DNA of 64,000 nucleotides from Protonemura montana. Lineage: Eukaryota; Arthropoda; Insecta; Plecoptera; Nemouridae. The number at the start of each line of letters is the position of its first letter. The stretch's first letter is position 1. The position numbers were made by a program, and so were the translations under genes. The notes under the pieces were generated by a model. It was not told the DNA's origin and did no database searches. It saw only the letters and a list, made by a program, of their open reading frames with translations. The stretch lies in contig OX387612.1 of NCBI GenBank assembly GCA_947568835.1, positions 6,138,001 through 6,202,000 on the forward strand, written 5' to 3'. Below, piece by piece: positions 14,001-26,000 of this stretch.

Positions 14001-17000
14001 GACCTTGCCCCATAAGGATTGAATATCTGTGCAAGCTTTATCGTTGGTAGACCTTGCCCCATAAGGATTAAATATCTGTGTAAGCTTGATCTATGCTAAA
14101 CTGAGTGTCATAAAGGTAAATATACAAAGAACGTCATACCCCGCGCATTGCAAGCGTTTGCAATTTAAATAAGATTTCATCCTAAAGTCACCTCCACTTC
14201 CTTATTCCAAAGAAATCCTGTTCTGGTATTGCTTTGTTGTGACATGCCCGTTAATTCCAATCAACAATACCTGCCCAATGCATGCACATTTATTAAGACA
14301 GTAAAAATAATAAAACTTTCCATGAACATGAACTGGGGACTTCCTCGATCAAGAATATTTAACTTCTGAATGTTACTTTTAAATTTCCATGTAGATGAAA
14401 AAAAGAGGAAATATCACGCAAAGCACCCGAAGTTAAATAAAATCCAAATCAATATATTGTCAAAAACTGGAAAGTAGTGATTAAAGATAAAAAAAAAAAG
14501 TTAAACTGTCTTTTGATGCTATGTAAATAAAACTTAATCTCTTGACATTTTGCAACTTATGTCTTTACCTTATCAAGTAGTTTAAAGCAGTTGTGACCGT
14601 TGATTAAGTCTAATAGGCATAAGTTTCAAAAAGTCCATAAATTAGTTGCTAAACAAAGCATTAAAAAAGCCAGTTAAAAAGTTTTTTTTTTCTTCAAAAC
14701 TGGTGCTAAGGTTAGATAAACAAGCTGTAAGTCCAAAAACAATGATTAATGCTAATACAACATAAATCTGTTTTCTCAAAAATAAAAAGCAAAATAGCAA
14801 AGAAAGATGTAAGTCCATCCCGAAACCCAAACTCCTGAAATTTAATGGTCAACATCACAAAAAAAAATCTAATTATCCCCCCCCCCCCTCCCCCCCCCCC
14901 CTCTAACCAAGCATCACCAGAACGTGATCTTGATCGTAATGAGTCTCACACGATCCCCGATATCGAAACCGACCAACGACTCACCTCCTTCCTCCTCCGA
15001 GTCCGACATGAAAGTCTCCTGCATCGTTTCTGGCGCGACGACTCTGTACTTCTCGTCGGCGCCGACGGAGCCGTTGGTCACCGGCTCCGTGACGCCTTTC
15101 AGGCACTCGACGACGCTGATGTAGCCGAGTTTCTGCGCGATGCACAGCGGCGATTGACCTTGCTGCGGAGGACGAGGGGAGAAATCGAATTACTCTCGAT
15201 GTAGAATGTGTGGTTAGGGCATCAGTTGGTTAAAGGTATAAGCCAGGGTTTGTGTTTAACTCTCTGCTGAGCAAACGAGCCAACAACACGTGGTAACGGT
15301 AGGTGCCACTCGATGGCGCTTGTGGCCATTTCCTTTAAACAAGCCTCCAGAATTAAATAATTATGACTCTAAATATCAAAATAAATTTTAGCAAAAGAGA
15401 ATAGTTTATGATTTATGAATAGTTGCTGTTATGTCTGACAATTTTTCTTGAACTCGTTGAGCGGTTTTCAATGTATATCTACTAGATTCAAATTATAAAC
15501 GGAGATTTGCACATAACAAAAATATTTACAGCTACAAAATTACATTTGTTTGAAGTGACGGAACATCTTTAACACGTTGTTCTGATTTAATTACTCATAT
15601 CAGTAAAAGTGAACCTGACCTTAGAACCAAGTTTGGTTACCAATGGCAATAGTGGCTAATAAAGTTACCCTATCTTGAAGATTAATCACAACTAAAATTG
15701 CCAGGACATGTCCTACATCTGTCTAGCAGCTCCATGTTTATTTTGTAATACAGCATATTTTATTTTGGTCCCAACTCACCTGGGTGAGTGCGTTGGGTGG
15801 CGCCTGCTTGTCCAGCAGCAGCTGCACTGTCGTAGCATGACCTTGCTGAGCGGCCTGGTGCAGTGGCGTGTAGCCGGCGGCAGTGGCACACCCGACATCA
15901 GCACCGTTCATCGTCAGGAATCGCACCATGTTCAGCTGGCCGAAGTGGCTAGCGACGTGGAGGGGTGTGTAACCTCCCTATGGACATAGAATTGAGGAGT
16001 TTAAGTACGCTAATTTTTTTTCGTGGGGGATGTCCCAACTGAACGAAAACGAAAACCGTATGGCGGGTTCGGAATTAATTTAACTTGCAGGCAATGTGAC
16101 TTTTGGCTGAATAACTACTTATTGAGACAATAGGACATTTTCAATAATTTTTTTAACCCTAGACGTCATATTTGAGCGCGCTTTATGTAAATTAGAGCTT
16201 TCGTCAAACAAAAAACACTTTTTATGCTATAATCTGACATGTACCCTTTCGAACTTCAGATAATTTTGCTTTCTACATCCGAGAAATTGGCTGTGGGGCC
16301 ATGATATAACCGTGGTAAAATAAGATAGCAGAATTGCAAAGCTCTGTCAGGTGATCTCAGCATATGCATGGCTACCAAACGTTAAATCTTTGATAAAGAA
16401 GCTTCTGAATGCTAAAAGCTCCTTCAGTGGTATCCATCAATGAATCTTGTATGTTTCATAATATTTTTAGTTGACAAAGTTGGCAATGATAAAGAAAAAA
16501 TTCCAGGATAAGCCAATGCATTTTTAAACAATGATCAGTGCAAGCATTTACCAGTAAGAGGACTTATCAGAATACAGGTAACGCTGCTCACCTTGGTAGT
16601 CGAGTCAACTTGTGCCCCATTCTTTACAAGAATCGTTGATACGTTGACCCTGTCCTCCTGCGCGCATAGATGAAGCGGAGTCAACCCGTTCTTGGCGTTG
16701 TGGTTCGTGTCTGCCTGGTGTTCGATGAGTAGCGTAGACATGTCGGTGTGGCCCTCCTGGGCGCTAAGGTGCAGAGGGGTGAAGCCGGCCTTCGATTCCG
16801 CGTTGGCCTTTGCGTTGTATTCGAGGAGCGTGGTGGCAATGTCCATCTGTCGAATCGGAGTTTTTGGGTTAATTCATTAATTTAATTAATTAATTTAAAT
16901 CATCTTTCAAAAGAGTACAGTGATAAGGTATACATACTAAGGAATTGTTTATTTATAGGTTTAGACCGTATTTGTTTCCATTGGGTTTGCTACTTTACGA

Positions 17001-20000
17001 ATTCTCGGTCTGGGTTTCATCTTTCACGCTTGAGAACAGAACCTCTAAAGTTATGAAGGTGACTTTGTTCATTTGGCACAATATTTTATTTTAGTTCCTT
17101 TGAAAACCAACTGTTTCACATGCTCTTTGCTGCTCACATTCTCCAGCATAGATAACGAGAAATTAGATATTGGCAAACCTATCAAACAAAAAGGTTAGTT
17201 GGATGCCATTACCTGATTCTTTCGCGCAGCAATGTGCAACGGCGTGTGACCGTTCTTTGCAGTGGCGTGCGGCGACGCCCCCTTGTCAAGAAGCAACAAT
17301 GCGACGTTCTGGTGGTCGTAGTGGCTGGCGACGTGCAGGGGCGTCACTCCATTCTGTGGACACACAATAATAAGACAAGGTTCATTGTTACGTGCACCAA
17401 TTTCCTTGAAAACAAAAAATAATAATAACAATCAATTTTTTTTTGGATGACCAAGCAACTTTAATTTAGACTACATCTGCTAGTCTAAGTCCCAATATTA
17501 CAATTTTCTTAACTCCTAGATAAATTGGGAGTTAAATCAGTTGTCATGGCAACAACCAATCACATGCAGCAAAAGTCAGCTGTTTCTTTGAGTTAGAAGC
17601 TTTAACTCTGATTTAGAAAATATTTTGAAAGACGATTACAATTGGCAAATGCTATGCAAGCAGGGAGCAAAGTGAGTAATAATAACACTTTTTAAAAAGT
17701 TTCACGAACTTTTCTTTTCTGGACATTACAACTTTTGTTCGATTCAATACAACTTTCTTAAAGAAAAAATGCAGGTAAAAACGTAAGAAATATATGGCGA
17801 GCGGAACGGTAGTTTTCGGTCATCACTCACCTTCCCCTGTGCATCTACGGGTGCCTCCTTCTGGAGCAGAAGCTTGGCCACCTTGATGTTGCCGTACTTG
17901 GCAGCCAAGTGCAGTGGAGTGAAGCCCTTCTTGGTCGTCGAAGTCAACGAAGCTCCGTTTTCGAGCAGCACTGACGCGACCTGCGGGAATCGAAGGGTTG
18001 ACAGAACTTTCGAGCGTAAGGCGGTAATAGGTGGCGTGCAAGGGACAGGAAATGGGCACAATAATAATCATAAAGAATCATAGAGAAGTTTCCAGTAAGC
18101 GAAGAAACAAAATAATTTGACTTATTTGTTTAAAAAAAGGCAAAGAAACTTTGACTACAGGATGTGATACTTGACTAAATGTATGCAAAGTACATGATTT
18201 TTGTATTACTTGAAGTGAAGATAGTAAAAAATTGAATGGTATGTCATTTGAAGTCGTAATTTGTTTAGCCTATGGGCACAACGACTTAAAAACTATATAA
18301 TAATTTTTAGTGGATTTGAAAGAACTCGTAAAAAAAATTGTATCGTTAATAAAATCCACTCAGGACTCAGGACAGTTAATAACGGTTCGTCATCATCTTG
18401 CTATGTCCTTTTGAAGCAAGTGATGATGGGATACTGATTTTAATTGGAGTAGTTTAGAGTTAATTATATGTTTTGTAAATCATTCGAAGCGCAAAGGTTC
18501 TTGTTAAAGTAGATTTAGCAAAGAATTATCGTTTAAACTTAAAAATTGTATTTGTGCTGATAGCTAACGAGCATAAAGCAATCAAAGATTAGTTATTCAT
18601 GCACAACTTGCTATTGGACAAAATATCTTCGAAGAGCAACGAATTTATCTGTTTACTGGTAAGTAGGGTTAGGGAAGAAAATGGAAAGGATGAAAAGCGC
18701 GCGCTTACCTGGCTATCGGTTATTGATTGGAGTAAATTTTTCAGGTCACGAAATTAAAGTCTTCGTCGGCACCGACATACGACCGCCAAGTAAACGCACG
18801 ACGATGGGAATCGTTCGGGATCAAGAATGTTCGGAAGATGATTTTTCTCGTAAATCGAGAAGCAAGAGATCGGAAAGGTTTGGATTTCGGGATAATGAGG
18901 TACAACAATGGTTTAAACTAGCAGCTTAATAGAAAGGGAGTGATAGTTTATAATAATTCAGTCTAAGGACTCACAGTTAGAATTGTGCTAGTTAGCTAAT
19001 AAATAAAACTAATTGATTTTATATGTACTTGAGTTGGTACAAGTAAAGCAAGCAAAGTTTGGAAATAATAACGGTTTTAAACAAGTTTTATTGTTGAGAG
19101 ACAACATTCCAACAACGAAGAATTCATGCAAAGAACAAATTAGCAAAGAACAAATAACATAACTTATAAGATTTCCACAAGATGAAATAATAGTTTAAGA
19201 CGATGAAGAACTTGACAAGATATGAATAACAAAGAAATGTGTATCAATTAAGTCCAGCCCGCGAGAGAAGATACCAGCACAAGGACTGTCCCCCGCATTG
19301 CTACAGTCTAGCCCGTGAGAGAAGATACCAGCACGAGGACTGCACCCTGCATTGCTACAGTCTAGCCCGTGAGAGAAGATACCAGCACAAGGACTGTCCC
19401 CTGCATTGCTATAGTCTAGCCCGTGAGAGAAGATACCAGCACAAGTACTGTCCCCCAGCATTGCTACAGTCTAGCCCGTGAGAGAAGATACCAGCACAAG
19501 GACTGTCCCCTGCATTGCTACTGTCTAGCCCGTGGGAGAAGATACCAGCACAAGGACTGTCCCCTGCATTGCTACTGTCTAGCCCGTGAGAGAAGATACC
19601 AGCACAAGGACTGTCCCCTGCATTGCTACAGTCTAGCCCGTGAGTTACAAGCACAAGAACTGCATTGCTATTTTAACTCTAGTATGAAATTTCAGTTACA
19701 ATTTCTGTAGCGGGATTTCAAAATACTTGTCATAGCTGTATAATATTTTCAAATATTGTTATTATTAGCAGGAAAATTTTCAGAATTCCAAAACATCATG
19801 GAACGACAAAAGGTAAAATGGCGTTCATCAGCGAAGATGAATTGTAGTGTTTTTTTTAAATGACAGCTGGCACACATGTCACCCCAAAATGAAGGAAAAT
19901 TAGATTCTCTTGCTGAACTGTTGATAGGTACAGAGAAAAAGTTGACTATCACAATAGATATAGAAAAAAATTCCAAGAAAATGTGAATAAGAGAAGTAAA

Positions 20001-23000
20001 AAATAAACAGGAACAAGAGTGTGTGAACTTAGACAGATTTGAATATCGAAACGATAGTCAAACGGCCATCGAACTGAAATGCATGGCAGTTAAGGCACAA
20101 ACGCAAATAAATCGGCTTGGAATCAATTTTACAGGGTACCTAAATCAAATAAAACGCTACCACACAATCATAACCCTAATTGTAAGCTGTCTTTGTGCCA
20201 AATGGCCACCAAATGACTACTTTACTGACAAAACTAGAGGATGCTACTAGATGGAGTCACTGTCGTTTCGAGTGTTAGGAAAATACATTTAGTTTCACTT
20301 TATGATGCTAACGCTGGATATGTATATTTCGCTCTTAAACTAAAAGAATTTACGACAACTTCATGCTCAGGGTTAATTCAGAGAACGCGCGAAAACAATT
20401 GAAGCGTGAAGTTTTTACGTTTGCAATCGAGCTCAAAAGATAGGTTGAAAAACCAGAGATTTATTAGGAATTTTCTAATTTTACAGCCCAAGTTTATACA
20501 AAACCGTGTTGAGAAACTGCAAATCTGAGATATTTTGATGTCAATCTCTTAAATCAAACGATGAATCCATAGCGGCAAGTTTGAAAGCCATGTCGAGTAT
20601 AACAATGTAAGAAAATCTTAACAACAATGTGAATTACCTAAACATTATGCATGGTCATTAAACCGTTTCAAAAACCAAACAATTTTAAACAACAATTCAA
20701 GAAAAAAAGGCAATGGCACCAGTTATTTAACCTAAACTCTCAGAGCACCATTAAACGTCGCGTTACTAACTATATATTTTCGGTGGATGCATCTTCACGC
20801 GTTAAAAATGGTTCATCGGAAACCCCAACCAGTTTCTTTATCTAATGCAAAAACCGACGTAGGCCGTAAATATTTACAGTGCCAGCGTATTACGTCGAAA
20901 TTCGTCGAGAATCTCACGAAAACGCCGAACATCGTCAAGCCGACTAGATGAAATACTCCTTGCGTTTGTGCCAGAACCACTCCATGAGGTAAACTGTGTC
21001 GATGTGGTCCATTATCCGCCTGCCTACAAGGTACTTTACCTCCTCCTGTCCCTCCTTGGCTGCGATGTGTAACGCTGTGTACATGTCTTTCGTGGTCGAA
21101 TCTACGACAGCTCCGTGTTGAAGAAGGAGCATCACGATGTCGACGTTGCCAAGCCGAGAAGCGATGTGAAGCGGCGTTTGTTGCTCCTGAGAAAGCGGGG
21201 GTCGGAAAAGGTTAGTTTCGTTGCTGGATTACAGAGAAAACGAGTTACTGTAATGTGACATGTTTATTTTTGGTGTTGTTAATGATTGTGCTCTGTTTTT
21301 AAGGACTTTTGATCCTGATAAGGACCTTGGTCAATGCCAAAATGTTGACCAATTAAAACAGAGCTTAACTATTAACAAAACTATCGTAGGAACGGAAAAA
21401 CACTGTGTCTGTGTCTATAAATTGATATTTAGGAAAAGTCCAAAACTTCAAATATGCCTATACTTGACTTAGCCTTAGGCCTTAGCCTTAGCCTTAGCCT
21501 TAGCCTTAGCTTGACTTAGGATATACCTATCCTAAACAGCTGGTCATACGTATGATGGCCATCAATCCAATAAACGACTTGACGCAGTGTTGTTTAACTT
21601 CGGTGATCTGACAAGAACCTGTTTTTTCAACTTGCCAATTTGTTCAAATTCAAACTCACTCTGGCTCTGGCGTCGACCTGAGCTCCGTTGCGCAGCAAGA
21701 TGCGTATGATGTCGGTCTGATTGGCTCGCGCCGCCAAATGCAGCGGAGTTTCGCCCCTCACCGTCGGAACGTCGGGGCTAGCATCATTTTGAAGCAGGAA
21801 AATGACGATGTTCATGCAGCCCATGAAGCTGGCCACGTGCAGAGGCGTCAGACCAGACTGGAAATCGAGAAAATGCTTCAGTTGATTTTTTATGTGTTTA
21901 TACTTGTTACTTGCTTTTCACAGGGCATAAAGCCTGTTTTTATAGAACTTAATCTGTGAAATAGTCCTCAATTGGTGTAAACAAACTCTGGTTTATTTAT
22001 GGAAAATGCCAAAATATTTTGCTTAGTTCTGGTTACTGGCGCGTCTCGTGCTTCCTACATTCTCTTTTCCAACAGTTTAGTAAGCTATCTTAAAACATCT
22101 CAGTGACATAGTATCGTTATGATGTGTTTAGTTATTTTCAGAGAGCCAGCGTTAATGCTAAGCCCAAGAAAGTAATACGACATCCCTCTCACTAGCACAC
22201 TACGTGGCTCAGCGATTACCGTCGTACGACCGTTCCCCCAAAAAAATACTATATATCTGAGCCAACTTTATCCGTAGTAACATCAAATAAAACCGCATTA
22301 CTAACCTCCGTAGTAGCTTCTATCGACCCGCCGTGCTTCAACAACAATTCGACAACCTTGATCCGATTCTTCTTGCACGCGATGTGCAATGGTGTGAACC
22401 CGTTCAGGGCCCTCGCGTTCGGATCTGCCTTCCGATCGAGCAGCAGTTTGGCTACGCGAACGTGTCCGCAATGGGCGGCTACGTGAAGTGCGGTTAAGTA
22501 GTCGACGGTGACTTCGTCGACTGGAGCTCGGTGGTAGAGCAAGATGCGGGCGGCGTCGACGTGATCGCCCTGCGCTGCCATGTGCAGTGGGGCGAGTCCG
22601 TTCTGAAAGGAAACGTTGGGCACATTTTAGTTTTACTAAAACTACAAATATGGTCTACTTGCGATAAGCTTAGCCGTAAAGGGATAGAGTAAAATTGAAA
22701 AATGAAGGATCAATATTAATGGCATAACAATTGGATTTATAGCTAGTCAGAGTCTTAGCGCTCATGCTAAACTGTCTTTGCAAAAATTACCCAAAAATGA
22801 TTTGTATACCAATAGAAATGAAAGTTACCCAAAGGTGGAGTCAGTGTAATTTCGAGTTTAAAAAAATTGTATTTCGTTATTTCTTGCCGATTACTTGCAT
22901 TTGAGACTAGATTGTGATAAATATCAATATATTAAGCCGTAATTATTCAATTGTAGATGTTTGTTAAATAGGACAGCAGCAAGCACCATTGGGTGGCACT

Positions 23001-26000
23001 TACCGTTACCAAGTGCTGATGGCTGTGAGCATTTAAGATTAGCACAGTCACTTTAATTACAAACCCGATGGCAGTATTATTTTATTTGCTTTCATTTATA
23101 ACTATTATAACTTATTATCACTATCACTACCAAAACCTAAACTGAGCTCACACAAATACCACATACTTGTCCTCAGCACAATTAAATAATATACAATAAA
23201 AGAATATGCATAACATTAGAGCTAGTCCACTGTACAAACGTAGGTCCTAACCTTGGTTTTGCTACTGATCGGCGCCTGTCGCTCCAACATCATGTCGACG
23301 ACTTGTTCGTGACCGGACCGGGCTGCACAATGCAACGGAGTGAGTCCATCTCGAGTCTTGCTCTCGATTGTCGCTCCCTTTTCCAGCAGCAAGGAGACGA
23401 GGTTTGTTTTGCCCCACTTGGCTGCTACGTGCAGGGGGCTGATGTTATGCTACAGACAAAAGATATGGAACGTTAGAATGAACCGTTTGGAACCTAAGGC
23501 CTGAACCAGTTTCAAAGAATTGTGAAATTGCAGGTAGAAAATAAATCAGTGATTGTTAACTTATCCTTTCACTAGTTTGTCATTGGATGTCAGCACGTTT
23601 TGAAACACAATCGTTTAAGATTTTAAATAATAACTAGCAGAACCCGATGCCTAACGGCACCTTAAGATTTTGAGGGAGTGGGCATTTTGATTTATATTTT
23701 ACTTGACTTGAAGCATATTTTAAAAAGTTTTCGAAATTTGTCAGATGCCGTTCCAAAAGTTTTAAATAGGGCCACAACCTAAAGTGCCAAACAACACCTA
23801 ACAATATTGTTAAATACCATACAATTCCATATAATACCATAGAATACCATAGAACTCCATAGAATACCATAGAATACCATATAACTCAATAGAATTTCAT
23901 AGAATATCATAGAACTCCAAAGAATACCATAGAATACCAAACAATATCATAGAATACCAAAGAACTCCATAGAATACCATAGAATACCATAGAATACCAT
24001 AGAATACCATAGAATACTAAATAATATCATCGACTACCATAGAACTCCATAGAATACCAAAGAATACCAAACAAAATCATAGAATACCAAAGAACTCCAA
24101 AGAATACCATAGAACTCCATAGAATACCATACAATATCATAGAATACAAAAAAAATATCATAGAATACCCTAGAACTCACTAGAATATCATAAAATACCG
24201 AACAATGTCATAGAATACCATAGAATACCATAGAATACCATATAATATCATAGAATACCAAAAAATATAATAGAGTACCATAGAACTCAATAGAATACCA
24301 TAGAATACCATAGAATACCAAACAATATCATAGAATACCATAGATCACCAAACAATACCATAGAATACCATAAAATACCAAACAATATCATAGAATACCA
24401 TAGAACTCAATAGAATATCATAAAATACCAAACAATGCCATAGAATACCATAGAATACCATAGAATACCATAGAATACCATAGAATACCATACAATACCA
24501 TACATTACCATACAATATCATAGAATACCAAAAAATATAATAGAGTACCATAGAACTCCATAGAATACCATAGTACACGATAGAATACCATAGAATACCA
24601 TAGAATACCATAGAATATCAAACAATATCATAGAATACCATAGAATACCATAGAATACAATAGAACTCCATAGAATACCATAGAATACCATAGAATACCA
24701 TAGAATACCATACAATATCATAGAATACCAAAAAATATCATAGAATACCATAGAACTCCATAGAATACCATAGAATACCATGGAACTCCATAGAATACCA
24801 TAGAATACCATACAATATCATAGAATACCAAACAATATCATAGAATACCATAGAACTCCATAGAATACCATAGAATACCATAGAATACCATAGAATACCA
24901 TAGAATACCATAGAATACCATAAAATACCATAGAATACCATAGAATACCAAACTATATCATAGAATACCATAGAACTCCATAGAATACCATAGAATACCT
25001 TGGAATACCATAGTTTACCATAGAATACCATAGAATACTATAGAATACCATAGAATACCATAGAATACCATAGAATATCATAGAATACCATAGAATACCA
25101 TAGAATACCATAGAACTCCATAGAATACCATAGAATACCATAGAATAACATAGACTACCATGTAACACCATAAAGTACTATACAATATTAAACACTTCCA
25201 TAGAAAACCGTATTAAACTTAGATTGCTTATTTGGATTAGATTTGATAAAACTGCACTCCGTCATTAATGACGTTTTGAATTTAAATACCTGTTGAATAA
25301 TCACGGCATCCTCGAAAATAAAATAAGTATCCACGGCGTCCTGATTCGATGAAAGATATCTGTCAAATGTTTATCTTTGATCTGTCAATGTCACTTTAAA
25401 TCTAGTTTTGGCAAAATTATCAATAAAAAACTAATCAAGTGTGTTTTGTTTGTTTAAAAACCCTATTTAATGTGTAAAAGACCTGCAAAGAAAGTTAGGA
25501 TTGTTATTGATTTACATATTTGTCACAAATATCATTGATGGCTTGGAATCAACTGTGTGATCTTGTCTAGGCTGGGGATGGAGAAAAATCGTCGTATTTT
25601 AAGAAATTTCTTGTCTTTCGTATACTATTTACAATAAATATCTTTAAATATGTTTACAAAAGATTCCAATAGTTGTGTTAATAGATTGTTTAACTTTCCA
25701 AACCTTTTTGACGTGTAAATAACCTCCACAAGAATGCCACGGGCTTGTCAAGTGGCTATTTTTCATCTTGCTAGCCAAGACACCAACAATATTTTTGATA
25801 CTTTACTATAATAATGCTCTTTAAAATCACCGTGAAAAAGACGTAGTTGGATTAAATCCTGAATAAAGAACCAAAATAAGCCAATTTCACACGTTTTTCC
25901 TTCAGTTCTAGAGATTTTGAAAAGAATTTGACATTGACGTTGACATTGACATTGACGTTTGAATATCCTGAATGCACTGCCGCAAAGATAAGTTTAAGAA

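Noticed and set aside
16592..16846. Possible internal start (ATG first codon of the exon)
   Set aside because: A CAG acceptor precedes it directly and the codon lies inside repeat 19; the preceding exon supplies the first half of the repeat.
18681..18929. 82-codon plus-strand frame ending KLAA
   Set aside because: No domain, no partner exon, length compatible with chance.
20944..21039. Read-through after the repeat-15/16 exon, 31 codons to a stop
   Set aside because: The next exon (17980) completes repeat 16 perfectly; the read-through does not resemble an ANK repeat. A rare truncated isoform cannot be excluded.
21472..21515. TTAGCC repeats as an interstitial telomere
   Set aside because: The insect telomere unit is TTAGG, and this hexamer run is only about six units long, so a plain microsatellite is more likely.
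23634..25171. Series of minus-strand frames of 70-97 codons reading FYGILWYS repeats
   Set aside because: They are the translation of a 10-bp minisatellite; the period of 30 bases keeps the frame open by construction and the frames overlap each other with no splice or start context.
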